Below are positions 9,802 through 18,488 of a DNA stretch of 64,000 bases, in pieces. Position 1 is the stretch's first letter. The number at the start of each line of letters is the position of its first letter. Source of the stretch: an uncultured Aquimarina sp. (GTDB lineage Bacteria > Bacteroidota > Bacteroidia > Flavobacteriales > Flavobacteriaceae); NCBI GenBank assembly GCA_947489685.1, contig CANLEM010000006.1:124001-188000 (forward strand), given 5' to 3'. A model generated the notes under the pieces. The model saw only the letters and a program-made list of their open reading frames with translations. It made no database searches and was not told where the DNA came from. The position numbers and the translations under genes are program-made.

Positions 9802-9985
9802 AGTGAAATCATAAAATTTTGTGTATTTCATCGATTTTTTATGTTTTTTATCGTTATTTTTTTTGTAGTTATAATAATTTTACCTTAAATTTACTATATC
9901 TTAAAAATACTTGGTGTATGATCTATAATTAACATTTTAAGCTGTGTGACGATATGGATTTAAAATATTAATTTGGAATACATCA

Positions 9986-10094
9986 GGGACAAATTAGGTG
10001 TGAGGACATTAGTCTAAAGACCCCAAATCTTGAAACTAAAGAGAGTACGTAGTTTGGCCCGAAATAAAAAAGCATCTACCCCAGTAGATGCTTT
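9986..10094 (+). ncRNA. Structured RNA element, copy B, ending in terminator
   Basis: Outer stem GGGACAAATTA (9986-9996) / TAGTTTGGCCC (10050-10060), sequence unlike copy A but pairing equally (one mismatch, one wobble). Conserved blocks GTGAGGACATTAGT (10000-10013) and AAACTAAAGAGAGT (10033-10046) are identical to copy A; the TTAGT/ACTAA hairpin between them is longer. Terminator stem 10069-10079 / 10084-10094, loop CCCA, works on both strands. A near-consensus -7 box TTAATTTG is at 9968-9975. The next genes are on the other strand, so this copy cannot be a leader of a downstream gene and looks like a free-standing small RNA. The rest of 9802-9985 is AT-rich with nothing else I can name. Confidence 0.7.
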
Positions 10095-10105
10095 TTGTTT
10101 TGCTA

Positions 10106-10864
10106 TTATTTTATGACCAAATGAGGAACTTCTTCAAGTTTCCAGTCAATTACCAAACCACCAGCCAAAGATCGTGCTATTTCTGCTCCATAAAGAAATT
10201 CACATAAATAAAGAGCTGCTTCAAAACTCTTTGCTCCTCCTGCAGATGTTATATATTTTCCGTCATGAACAAATAAAACTTCTTTTCGGATATCCAGATC
10301 AGGAAACATAGCTCGCATTTTGTCAATATCACTAGGAAAAGTTGTTGATACCACACTATCAAGCACGCCAGCTTTAGCCAAAACAAATGCTCCGTCACAA
10401 TGAGAAGTCATGTACAAAGCGGTTTTATCAACCTGCTTAACAAAATTTATCATTGCAGAATCATTTAGATCAGTATCCAAATGATGTTCTGCACTGGGTA
10501 CAACCAGGATATCTATTTTGGGAATCGAGTCTTGAGTATAATTATAATCGGGGATTATTTTTACTCCTTCAAAAGTAGTTATGGGAGCATCGCTATTGGC
10601 AACAGTAAAAACATTCATTTGTTTGATGTTTTTTCGATATTGTGTATGTTGAAATATATCGTAAGGGGCCGTAAATTCGGTGTTATACGTTCCATTCATA
10701 ATAAGAAAAGCAACATTATATCGATTAGGCTCTAATTTTGGAAATTTCTTTTTCTTTAGTACAGTTTCAACTTCAGTATTTTTAGAAATTGGCGGATTTT
10801 CTTTTTTCAATTCTGTACAGCCAACAATTGAAAGTATTAAGAGAGTAAAAAATATATTTTTCAT
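10106..10864 (-). CDS. DJ-1/PfpI family lipoprotein
   Basis: Lipoprotein signal with lipobox LSIVGC (Cys16), then a DJ-1/PfpI domain (about 48-245). The conserved acidic residue is in NTEF (Glu63), and the nucleophile-elbow cysteine is Cys156 in MTSHCDGAF, a context like class-I glutamine-amidotransferase-like transcriptional-regulator domains (AraC-associated) rather than proteases. The function of such exported DJ-1 proteins is not settled; glyoxalase-like or thiol stress roles are possible. It lies 19 nt downstream of the MFS transporter gene (same strand), so the two are likely co-transcribed, and it ends at the bidirectional terminator of RNA element B. Confidence 0.82.
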   Translation of the reverse strand: MKNIFFTLLILSIVGCTELKKENPPISKNTEVETVLKKKKFPKLEPNRYNVAFLIMNGTYNTEFTAPYDIFQHTQYRKNIKQMNVFTVANSDAPITTFEGVKIIPDYNYTQDSIPKIDILVVPSAEHHLDTDLNDSAMINFVKQVDKTALYMTSHCDGAFVLAKAGVLDSVVSTTFPSDIDKMRAMFPDLDIRKEVLFVHDGKYITSAGGAKSFEAALYLCEFLYGAEIARSLAGGLVIDWKLEEVPHLVIK

Positions 10865-10883
10865 AATGATAAGTTTAATAACG

Positions 10884-12098
10884 TTAACCTATGGGTTTTT
10901 CAGTAGTTAATCTGTGTCTCACAATAAAAAGTAAAGCTGTCCCTATAGTTGCAATCCCTACCATAAAAAGCCAACTATTGGCATAACCAAAATTAGCAAT
11001 AAATTGCATTCCTGAGTTGTGTCCAAAAATATGCGCAACAGAAAAAGACATTGCGTACAATCCCATATAGGCTCCTTGTCTTCCTTTTTTGGATCGATCT
11101 AGGGCAAATGCGTTTCCAAAGGGGAAAGCAACCATTTCACCCAAAGTAGCAATGATCATACCTATTACTAATATTCCTGCCCAAGGTGTAATTAATAATA
11201 AGGCAAAACTTATACCCGTAAAAATAAACCCGGATATAACGTTTCCGATTTGTGAAATTTTAGTTTTTTCGAGATATGCAATCAACGGCATTTCTAAGAA
11301 AAATATCAGTGCACCGTTAAGGGCAAGCAATAGACCAATGTTCTCTTCTGATATGTGATGTATCTCTTTATAGTATAAAGGTACAGTTGAGAAATATTGA
11401 ACAAAAATAAACCCAAAAAGCCCTAAAGAGATTAGAAATAACATATACGTACCATCTCGATAGGCAGGGATAGGATTATCTATGATAATTTCTTTATCTA
11501 GTTCTCGAGCTTTTTTAGGATTTAGAGTTTGTATCATTACTATTCCGGCAATAATACAAGTGATACCATCAACCCAAAATAATCCAGAGTATCCTATAGA
11601 TGCTATAATTATCCCCCCTAAAGCCGGACCGGCTGAAAAGCCTAAATTAATGGCTAATCTTATAAAAGTAAGGGATCTGGTTTTGTTTTCGGGTTTACTA
11701 TACGCGCTTAAAGCCACAAAAAATGCCGGGCGTGCTGTATCGGCAATTGCTATAAGTACAAAGAAACTAATACAGATGCTCCAGAAACTTGAGAAAAATT
11801 GAACCATTATAAAAGCAACGCCTGTTAAAATCAAAGAACCAAGGATTACTTTATAATACCCGATTTTATCACTTAATTTTCCACCTAACCAGGCTCCAAA
11901 AAATGAACCTAAACCAAAACTGGTCATTACCCATCCGATCTGTTCTTTCGAAAAATCTAAATCATCAGAAAGGTATAAAGACAAAAAAGGGATCACCATT
12001 GCTCCAGCACGATTAATCAATGTGATTAAAGCCAGCCACCATATTTCTTTTGAAAGTCCGGAAAAAGAATCTATATAATGAAGTAATATTTTTCGCAA
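10884..12098 (-). CDS. MFS transporter
   Basis: A 404-residue inner-membrane transporter with about 12 helices. MFS motif A appears after TM2 (GGKLSDKIGYYKVI) and a second-half copy is weak. The general look is of the MdtH/YceL-like drug efflux group, but the substrate is unknown. The only in-frame start is a TTG at 12096-12098; relatives I recall begin at about this point, so a non-ATG start is accepted. First gene of a probable two-gene operon with the DJ-1 lipoprotein. Confidence 0.85.
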   Translation of the reverse strand: MRKILLHYIDSFSGLSKEIWWLALITLINRAGAMVIPFLSLYLSDDLDFSKEQIGWVMTSFGLGSFFGAWLGGKLSDKIGYYKVILGSLILTGVAFIMVQFFSSFWSICISFFVLIAIADTARPAFFVALSAYSKPENKTRSLTFIRLAINLGFSAGPALGGIIIASIGYSGLFWVDGITCIIAGIVMIQTLNPKKARELDKEIIIDNPIPAYRDGTYMLFLISLGLFGFIFVQYFSTVPLYYKEIHHISEENIGLLLALNGALIFFLEMPLIAYLEKTKISQIGNVISGFIFTGISFALLLITPWAGILVIGMIIATLGEMVAFPFGNAFALDRSKKGRQGAYMGLYAMSFSVAHIFGHNSGMQFIANFGYANSWLFMVGIATIGTALLFIVRHRLTTEKPIG

Positions 12099-12207
12099 AA
12101 AGCCCCAGATTTATATGATTTCGCCAAAATAAGAGGTAAAAGTAGCTTTTTATAGAGTATTTGAGAACAATTTTATTAAAATTAATTAGTTAACTCATTG
12201 TAAATTG

Positions 12208-12215
12208 TACTTTTG
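12208..12215 (+). promoter_or_regulatory. -7 promoter box TACTTTTG
   Basis: Exact match to the Bacteroidota -7 consensus TAnnTTTG. It overlaps the TTG at 12213 that could be taken as the start of the DUF1684 gene, arguing that this TTG is promoter rather than start codon. No clear TTG at the -33 spacing. Confidence 0.5.
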
Positions 12216-12233
12216 CAAAAATATAAGGGAGTA

Positions 12234-12848
12234 GTGTATAGATTGGTTTTACTTTTATTTTTTTTCTGGGGAAATATTTTTGCCCAAGAAATCTCGAGTA
12301 TACAGAGGATATTATCTTTTCAGGATAAATTAAACAAAGAATTTGCCTCTGAAGAGAGTTCTCCTTTGACACTTAAGAATTTAGAAAATTTTAAAAGTTT
12401 AGATTTTTTCGAAATAGATACTTCGCTGTGTATAAAGGCCAAGTTTATACGAACACCTTATGAGTCTCCTTTTATAATGAGAACAACTACAGGAAGAGAA
12501 CCTGTATATGTAAAATATGGAGAAGCTCATTTTAAATTTCAGGAAAAACAATATGTGTTAAATATATACCAAAATCAAGGACTGCAATCTCAACCAGAAT
12601 TTATTGATTATTTGTTTCTGCCTTTTACAGATATGACTAATGGAGAAACAAGCTATAAAGGAGGACGTTTTATAGATCTTAAAATACCTAAAGGCGACTC
12701 GATTTTAATTGATTTTAATACAGCATATAATCCCTATTGTGCCTATAATGATCGTTATTCATGCCCAATACCTCCTGAAGAGAATCACTTGGATATTAAA
12801 ATAGTAGCTGGGGTAAAGATGTATAATAGTTTTCCTGATAACGAATAG
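12234..12848 (+). CDS. DUF1684 secreted protein
   Basis: Signal peptide (YRLVLLLFFFWGNIFAQ) then a DUF1684 domain recognised by FQDKLNKEFA...SPLT, the GREPVYVKYGEAHF segment, and the C-terminal YNPYCAYNDRYSCPIPPEENHL block. The last block with its conserved Cys, Pro and Glu residues is the hallmark of the family. Function unknown. No ATG is available: the GTG at 12234 is preferred because the alternative TTG at 12213 lies inside an exact -7 box. Ends in a hairpin shared with the convergent porin gene. Confidence 0.82.
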   Translation: MYRLVLLLFFFWGNIFAQEISSIQRILSFQDKLNKEFASEESSPLTLKNLENFKSLDFFEIDTSLCIKAKFIRTPYESPFIMRTTTGREPVYVKYGEAHFKFQEKQYVLNIYQNQGLQSQPEFIDYLFLPFTDMTNGETSYKGGRFIDLKIPKGDSILIDFNTAYNPYCAYNDRYSCPIPPEENHLDIKIVAGVKMYNSFPDNE

Positions 12849-12849
12849 A

Positions 12850-12884
12850 AAAAGCGCCCTGAATATTCAGAACGCTTTTGTTGT
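12850..12884. terminator. Bidirectional terminator between DUF1684 gene and porin
   Basis: Stem AAAAGCG (12850-12856) / CGCTTTT (12873-12879) with inner stem CTGAAT/ATTCAG. A and T runs on the two sides fit termination of both convergent genes. Confidence 0.75.
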
Positions 12885-12903
12885 TGTTTGTTATTTCTCT
12901 TTC

Positions 12904-14028
12904 TTAGAATTTATATATCGCACCTAGTACAAAAGAAGAAAGACTTTTTGTAGCTTCACCATCATTATCAATAAAGAAATCTTCTGAAGTCGAATCTAAT
13001 CTTAATTCTGGTTTAAGCGTTAAATCTCCTATATCATAACTACCCGTTAAGGTTGCGGCAATCACATCACCATCACCTTCGGTATCAAGTCCTACAACGC
13101 CAGTAAGCCCACCGTTATATACAGAAAAATATTCTCCTCTTAGTCCTAAAGTAAATTTTTCTGATGTTTTATATTGTGGATAAAGTGCAACCCCATAAAA
13201 TCCTGAAGCATCGCCATCTTCTTGAGGTTCTGTAGATAAATATGTCGCGTTTATACCTAAGTAAAAATCTTCGTTAAGATCCCATCCCGTAGTAAGGTCC
13301 GCTTGAAAAGTAGGCCCTACTTGACCAGGTTCTCCTTCGTTGCCATATCTAAAATTTAAATAAGCACTACCATTATCTGCGGCATACCCTAATTGCGCAC
13401 CTACTATATATGTGTCAAAAGGATTGTTTTCTGTATAATCTGTAGGATTCATAACAGCCAGCATTGCAGACCATTTTTCGCTAAGGGCAAAATCTGCTTT
13501 TAATCCGGTGTGAGAAAAAGGACCATACGAGAACATATAGGATGTAGAATAGTTGAAATTTCCGGTTGGTGAAATTACCTCATATCCCAAAAAGGTATTA
13601 AAATTTCCAAAGGTAAGTTTAACACTCTCGGTTACATTCCAGTATGCATATAGTTGATTAACAATTTGTGCTGATCCATCAGACAGGAATACAGCGTCTT
13701 CTCCTCTTGGCCCAAAAACTAAATCGGCTACGAAACCTACTTTTTCTCCTTCATACCCTAAAATTACATTAGCCATACCTATAGCAAATCCGCTTTGATT
13801 GGCGAATGATGTTGCAGGTGCTACAGAATTATCATTAGGAGCGCCAAAATTATATCTATAATACCCATCAACAGATCCGGATACACTTAAATTAGATAAT
13901 AAATTTTCGACAGTGGTTTCTTTTTTTTCTTCTTCCTGTGCAGCGGCATTAAAAGTTAAGAAAGCTAAAGCGACAAAAGTTACTTTTTTTAAAAAATCAG
14001 TTACGGTTTTTGTTTTCATAATAAACAT
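12904..14028 (-). CDS. Outer-membrane beta-barrel porin (BBP2/OmpL-like)
   Basis: Signal peptide ending NAAAQ, then alternating beta strands up to a terminal aromatic strand (FVLGAIYKF), typical of an outer-membrane porin. Strand pairs such as GSVDGYYRYNFG and GFVADLVFGPRGEDAV fit the putative beta-barrel porin-2 family. Two in-frame ATGs, at 14028 and 14019; the second gives a more typical signal peptide (MKTKTVTDFLKK). The gene follows the P-II gene on the same strand, 270 nt apart. In Bacteroidota such porins often sit with P-II and ammonium-transport genes, which suggests, but does not prove, a nitrogen-uptake role; no amtB is in this window. Confidence 0.82.
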   Translation of the reverse strand: MFIMKTKTVTDFLKKVTFVALAFLTFNAAAQEEEKKETTVENLLSNLSVSGSVDGYYRYNFGAPNDNSVAPATSFANQSGFAIGMANVILGYEGEKVGFVADLVFGPRGEDAVFLSDGSAQIVNQLYAYWNVTESVKLTFGNFNTFLGYEVISPTGNFNYSTSYMFSYGPFSHTGLKADFALSEKWSAMLAVMNPTDYTENNPFDTYIVGAQLGYAADNGSAYLNFRYGNEGEPGQVGPTFQADLTTGWDLNEDFYLGINATYLSTEPQEDGDASGFYGVALYPQYKTSEKFTLGLRGEYFSVYNGGLTGVVGLDTEGDGDVIAATLTGSYDIGDLTLKPELRLDSTSEDFFIDNDGEATKSLSSFVLGAIYKF

Positions 14029-14085
14029 TAATTACGGTGATAATTTGTTTTTAATTGGTGCCGTAAAACTATGTTAAAAGAATGT

Positions 14086-14107
14086 TACCCCAATAAAAAA
14101 TAGGGTA
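14086..14107. promoter_or_regulatory. Inverted repeat TACCC-N12-GGGTA upstream of porin
   Basis: TACCC (14086-14090) and GGGTA (14103-14107), flanked by direct repeats AGAATGTTA (14079 and 14110). Lies 58 nt before the porin start. Half-sites match those before the protease cluster, but the spacing is 12 rather than 6. Confidence 0.35.
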
Positions 14108-14298
14108 TAGAATGTTATTTTTGTGTTTTATTGATTTTTAACCCCAAAAAAATTAAGGTTTAATGTTTATTTTATGATTTTTTAAGAATTTAAAAGTAGC
14201 TTTTTTATGTTTCTACTGTTTTTTTTGGAAGAATGATAACATCTGTAATTAAAAAATATTGAACCTATACTATTTTTCTAAATCGGTTTTATATGCAT

Positions 14299-14637
14299 TT
14301 ATTGTAAAGCCTGATCTCCTTTTTCTCCAGTTCGTATACGATAAGTGTCTTTAATGTCTGATACAAAGATTTTCCCATCTCCAACTTCTCCCGTTTTCGA
14401 AACCTCGAGTATCGTTTGGATAGTTTTTTCTTCAAGATCATCAGTAACCACAATGGACAAGAACCTTCGTTGTATGTCTGTGGTGCTATAGCTAATACCG
14501 CGATACACTTTTCCTTTTTGTTCATTACCCACTCCGGTAACATCCCAATACGTAAAAAAGTTAACCCCAATATCATGTAAACCATCTTTTACAGCTTTAA
14601 ATTTAGATTTTCTGATGATAGCTTCAATTTTTTTCAT
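14299..14637 (-). CDS. P-II family nitrogen regulatory protein
   Basis: Trimeric signal protein of the GlnB/GlnK family, 112 residues. The T-loop is recognisable (VTGVGNEQKGKVYRGISYS) with the tyrosine equivalent to the uridylylated Tyr51 present at Tyr50. The B-loop reads TGEVGDGKIFV and the C-terminal RIRTGEKG segment is conserved. It would report 2-oxoglutarate and ATP/ADP state; the usual partner is an ammonium channel, but none is adjacent. The following gene in the same direction is the porin. An antisense reading frame covering this gene is a shadow. Confidence 0.93.
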   Translation of the reverse strand: MKKIEAIIRKSKFKAVKDGLHDIGVNFFTYWDVTGVGNEQKGKVYRGISYSTTDIQRRFLSIVVTDDLEEKTIQTILEVSKTGEVGDGKIFVSDIKDTYRIRTGEKGDQALQ

Positions 14638-14699
14638 GACTAAGAGATTTTAATATACTTAAGTAGGATAATTAGGAAGGCTGAGTATATGTATAAGGC

Positions 14700-15065
14700 T
14701 TATTTTGCTATGAACATTCCTAAAAAAACAAAAAGAAATCCAATAATAAAGGAGCCTATAGTATATATTAAAAAGGTAATAAAATCTCCTGATTTTAGCA
14801 AGAGATGGTTTTCGTAGGCAAATGTAGAAAAAGTTGTAAAACCACCACAAAAACCAGTTGCAAGAAAAAGAACAGTGTTTTGAGAAAGTGTATTGTTTTT
14901 GAGTGCTAATCCGAGAATAATACCAATTAAAAGACTTCCCGCAACATTTGCTGTAAAAGTACCATATGGAATACCAGTTGCATGACTATTAAGGTATTTA
15001 CTGATAATATAACGAGCTACACTACCTGCACCTCCTCCAATAAATACCAAAATGATTTGTTTCAT
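14700..15065 (-). CDS. crcB: Fluoride efflux channel CrcB/Fluc
   Basis: A 121-residue, four-helix inner-membrane protein of the Fluc family, exporting fluoride as a dual-topology dimer. Signature residues are GGGAGSVARYII (10-21), the conserved Asn in TANVAGSLLIG and the GFCGGFTTFSTF motif (71-82). I see no fluoride riboswitch ahead of it; the upstream gap instead contains a long perfect hairpin belonging to the preceding gene. Confidence 0.93.
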   Translation of the reverse strand: MKQIILVFIGGGAGSVARYIISKYLNSHATGIPYGTFTANVAGSLLIGIILGLALKNNTLSQNTVLFLATGFCGGFTTFSTFAYENHLLLKSGDFITFLIYTIGSFIIGFLFVFLGMFIAK

Positions 15066-15079
15066 TATTGTTATTTTAA

Positions 15080-15114
15080 AACTACATTTTGCTCATTTTG
15101 AGCAAAATGTAGTT
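15080..15114 (-). terminator. Perfect 16-bp hairpin between SRPBCC gene and crcB
   Basis: Arms 15080-15095 and 15099-15114 are exact reverse complements (AACTACATTTTGCTCA) around a 3-nt loop. Read on the - strand it follows the stop of the SRPBCC gene and is followed by TTTTAAAATAA, so termination or mRNA processing is likely. Confidence 0.65.
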
Positions 15115-15124
15115 ATACTATGTT

Positions 15125-16159
15125 TTATTTAATAGGTACGTATATTTCTGTGATCCAATCTGCAGGATTGGGTGCTAATCCGGGGCCAGCTCTATACACT
15201 TCGAAAGCAGGAGATGTAGCGTCTGCTTCTAAACTATTATCGGTTATGTATTTGTAAGCCGACTCCCAGGCTTCTTTGAGATTAGAATAATCTCCTTTTA
15301 ATGTGGTTTTAACTACTTTTTGTCTTGGTAGGAAGTCGCATAATATTGCACTCTCTTTGGGTGTAACTACTTTGTCTCTTGTAGGGACAGCTGTCGAGAA
15401 AATTGCAGTACCTTGTTCTTCATTATACTCATTATATATGGTAAACGGCATTCCGGTTTGTACAAGGTTATTTTCTTTCATATATGAGCTAACCGCGGGT
15501 AGCATTTGTGCCATTTTTTCTGGGATAACAGCAATTGAAGATGCTGTAGCACTGTACATATAAAACCCACCACCATGTTCTGTAACACCATCTACATGAA
15601 CAGAGTATTTTTTCATTTCTTCTTTACTGTAAGCATCTAGTTTTTCTAGTCCTCGTCTATACATTGGTCGTAGCATTTGTGATAATGTACTGTCTTGAGT
15701 TACCCAAAACGCTTTTTCCATAAAAGATTGTTCTCCTTTCATTCCCCAAGTAACTTTGGTCTTTTTTCCTTCGACCTTTTCAAATTTCCAGTAAACATCA
15801 CTTACACTTTCTCCCATTGGTGTGATAAAAGTGATTTTTTGATCTATTGTATTAAAAGGAAATACTTTTTCGGTTTTCATTTTTCCATCTCCCTGGGTTT
15901 CACTTTTCCAGCTATAAGATGCTCCCTCTCCGCTTGTCTTTTCTGGGTACTCCATAATTAAATCATCGGATTCATCCATCCAAGGACCCCACTTATCCCA
16001 TGTTCTATATTCGTTAATGGTATTGAATAATAATTCATCCGGTGCGTCTATAACACGACTTTCTTCTACTTGATATTGACCATCTATGGTAGCTATGTAT
16101 ACGGCACCTCCAATGATTATTAGTAATAATAGAAAAAATAGATACTTAATTATTTTCAT
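15125..16159 (-). CDS. SRPBCC plus GyrI-like (effector-binding) domain protein
   Basis: N-terminal membrane anchor (5-25), then a START/SRPBCC-like domain (about 30-170; VEESRVIDAPDELLFNTINEYRTWDKWGPW) and a GyrI/AraC effector-binding-like domain (about 185-344). Both folds bind hydrophobic small molecules. No DNA-binding part is present. The arrangement is common in Bacteroidota but without a defined role. Stand-alone gene, divergent from the M49 peptidase with 175 nt between them. Confidence 0.8.
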   Translation of the reverse strand: MKIIKYLFFLLLLIIIGGAVYIATIDGQYQVEESRVIDAPDELLFNTINEYRTWDKWGPWMDESDDLIMEYPEKTSGEGASYSWKSETQGDGKMKTEKVFPFNTIDQKITFITPMGESVSDVYWKFEKVEGKKTKVTWGMKGEQSFMEKAFWVTQDSTLSQMLRPMYRRGLEKLDAYSKEEMKKYSVHVDGVTEHGGGFYMYSATASSIAVIPEKMAQMLPAVSSYMKENNLVQTGMPFTIYNEYNEEQGTAIFSTAVPTRDKVVTPKESAILCDFLPRQKVVKTTLKGDYSNLKEAWESAYKYITDNSLEADATSPAFEVYRAGPGLAPNPADWITEIYVPIK

Positions 16160-16334
16160 GTTTGTTAGTTTAGATTGTTTGCTCAGCTAATATAACTAAT
16201 TTTTGCATCCTATTATTTTGTTACATTTGTCTAAATAATTAAATACTCAATTTGAAATGTGCTGTAATAGGATTTCTATTTTTCGTATTTACAGTAAATT
16301 CCATCAGATACACTAAAAACAAAAACATTAACAA

Positions 16335-18380
16335 ATGAAACTTAACAAAATATTATTTTTTGTCGCAATTACCGGTATTATGGTAGCTTGTAAAAAAGAT
16401 CCTAAAATTCAGGATCAGATTGAGCAACAAGAAGAAAAGGTAACCGAAGAAAAATTTGACCATGTCGTAGAACAGTTCGCTGATCTAAAGATTTTAAGAT
16501 ATCAAATCCCTGGATGGGATAATTTAACGCTAAAAGAACAAAAGCTAGTGTACTACTTGACTCAAGCAGGTCTTAGTGGTCGTGATATTATGTGGGATCA
16601 AAATTACAGATACAATCTTACTATAAGAAAAGCCCTCGAAAAAATTTATACGACATACGAAGGAGATAAAGGAGCCGATGATTGGAAAGCATTCGAAACT
16701 TATGTAAAAAGAGTATGGTTCTCAAATGGGATTCATCATCATTATAGTAATAGTAAAATTAAACCAGAATTTAGCAAAGATTATTTTAGTTCACTTCTTG
16801 CAGCGACTAACACAGAGGTGGCAAAGGATGTTTATGAAGTAATTTTTAATGATGAAGATGCGAAAAAAGTAAATCAGGCAAAAGGAATTGATAATGTAGC
16901 ATTATCAGCAGTTAATTTTTATGGTCCTGGCGTTACTAATGCAGATGTAGAATCATTTTACGCTAAAATGAAATCTCCAAACCCTGATAAACCATTATCG
17001 TACGGATTAAACTCTCAATTGGTAAAAGAAAATGGAGTACTTAAAGAGAGAGTATATAAATCTGGAGGGTTATATGGTGCGGCCATCGACGAAATCGTAA
17101 AATGGTTAGAAAAAGCCAAAGAGGTAGCAGAAAATAAAGCTCAAGGTGATGCTATTGGACTACTAATAACATACTACAAGACTGGAGATTTACAAACTTG
17201 GGATGATTATAATGTAGCATGGACGGCAGCTACCGAAGGAAATATCGATTATATCAATAGTTTTATCGAAGTGTATAATGATCCACTAGGATATAGAGGT
17301 TCTTACGAAACAATAGTACAGATTAAAGATTTTGATATGTCTAAGAAGATGTCTGTGTTATCCGAAAATGCGCAATGGTTTGAGGATAACTCTCCATTAA
17401 TGGATGAACATAAAAAAGACAGCGTAGTTGGAGTATCTTATAAGGTAGTAGCTGTTGCAGGTGAGGCAGGAGATGCTTCGCCTAGTACTCCAATTGGAGT
17501 AAACCTTCCAAATGCCAATTGGATTAGAGCGGCAGTAGGTTCTAAATCAGTTTCTCTTGGTAATATTATAGGTGCTTATAATAATGCAGGTGGATCTGGG
17601 CGTTTAAAAGAATTTGTACATGATGATGAAGAATTTGAATTAGAAGAAAAATATGGTCAGTTGGGTGATAAGTTACATACGGCATTGCATGAAGTAGTAG
17701 GTCACGCTTCTGGACAATTAAACCCAGGCGTTGGTGAAACTAAAGAAACACTTAAGAACTATGCTTCTACTATTGAAGAAGGACGAGCAGATTTGGTAGG
17801 ATTGTATTACTTAATGGATCCAAAATTACAAGAACTTGGTCTAGTCGAAGATTGGGAAAAAACAGGAAAAGCTGCTTATGATGGATATATCAGAAATGGA
17901 TTGATGACACAATTAATTCGATTAGACCTTGGAGATGATGTTGAAGAGGCCCATATGAGAAATCGACAGTGGGTGAGTGCATGGGCTTTTGAGCAAGGAG
18001 AAAAGGATAATGTAATTGAAAAAGTTACCAGAGACGATAAAACGTATTACAATATTAATGATTATAAAAAACTGCGTGAGATTTTTGGACGTTTACTTCG
18101 TGAAACACAACGTATTAAATCTGAAGGAGATTTTAAAGCAGCAGAAGCTTTGGTAGAAGGATATGGGGTAAAAGTAGATCAAGCATTGCATGCAGAAATA
18201 TTAAAACGTAACGAGCAATTTACTTCAGCGCCTTATAGTGGTTTTGTGAATCCAGTATTAGTTCCTGAAACTAATGAAAATGGAGAGATCACAAAAATAA
18301 ATGTGACACAACCTAAAGATTTTGCTACGCAAATGTTAGAATATAGCAAGAGCTATAACTTCTTACCCGAGGTGAATTAG
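16335..18380 (+). CDS. M49 (dipeptidyl-peptidase III family) lipoprotein
   Basis: Zinc metallopeptidase removing dipeptides from peptide N-termini, here probably in the periplasm or outer membrane. Lipobox IMVAC (Cys19). The M49 zinc motif HExxGH is HEVVGH at 452-457 and the third-ligand motif is EEGRAD at 481-486 (classic form EECRAE). The length of 681 residues fits. Relatives are sometimes mislabelled dihydrofolate reductase. The gene is followed by an intrinsic terminator and stands alone. Confidence 0.9.
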   Translation: MKLNKILFFVAITGIMVACKKDPKIQDQIEQQEEKVTEEKFDHVVEQFADLKILRYQIPGWDNLTLKEQKLVYYLTQAGLSGRDIMWDQNYRYNLTIRKALEKIYTTYEGDKGADDWKAFETYVKRVWFSNGIHHHYSNSKIKPEFSKDYFSSLLAATNTEVAKDVYEVIFNDEDAKKVNQAKGIDNVALSAVNFYGPGVTNADVESFYAKMKSPNPDKPLSYGLNSQLVKENGVLKERVYKSGGLYGAAIDEIVKWLEKAKEVAENKAQGDAIGLLITYYKTGDLQTWDDYNVAWTAATEGNIDYINSFIEVYNDPLGYRGSYETIVQIKDFDMSKKMSVLSENAQWFEDNSPLMDEHKKDSVVGVSYKVVAVAGEAGDASPSTPIGVNLPNANWIRAAVGSKSVSLGNIIGAYNNAGGSGRLKEFVHDDEEFELEEKYGQLGDKLHTALHEVVGHASGQLNPGVGETKETLKNYASTIEEGRADLVGLYYLMDPKLQELGLVEDWEKTGKAAYDGYIRNGLMTQLIRLDLGDDVEEAHMRNRQWVSAWAFEQGEKDNVIEKVTRDDKTYYNINDYKKLREIFGRLLRETQRIKSEGDFKAAEALVEGYGVKVDQALHAEILKRNEQFTSAPYSGFVNPVLVPETNENGEITKINVTQPKDFATQMLEYSKSYNFLPEVN

Positions 18381-18398
18381 TAAAAACTATGATATGCT

Positions 18399-18432
18399 AA
18401 ACGCCTTTTCTTTACAGGAAGGGCGTTTTTTT
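18399..18432 (+). terminator. Terminator after M49 peptidase
   Basis: AAACGCC (18399-18405) pairs with GGCGTTT (18422-18428), with further inner pairing, followed by a T run. Confidence 0.8.
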
Positions 18433-18488
18433 ATAAAGCGCGATAAAAAATTTCCCTTTGTTTTGAAGATCACTTTTCTGGATCAGCA

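Noticed and set aside
7225..12098. Element flanked by RNA copies A and B as a mobile element
   Set aside because: The copies are not long direct repeats, no transposase is present and no target-site duplication is evident.
14289..14637. Antisense and shifted frames over the P-II gene
   Set aside because: The P-II frame has all family motifs; the other frame of 98 codons has no sensible composition.
15066..15124. Fluoride riboswitch upstream of crcB
   Set aside because: The gap holds only a simple perfect hairpin, without the conserved pseudoknot elements.
16335..18380. Dihydrofolate reductase label used for similar proteins
   Set aside because: HEVVGH and EEGRAD are M49 peptidase zinc motifs and no DHFR motif is seen.
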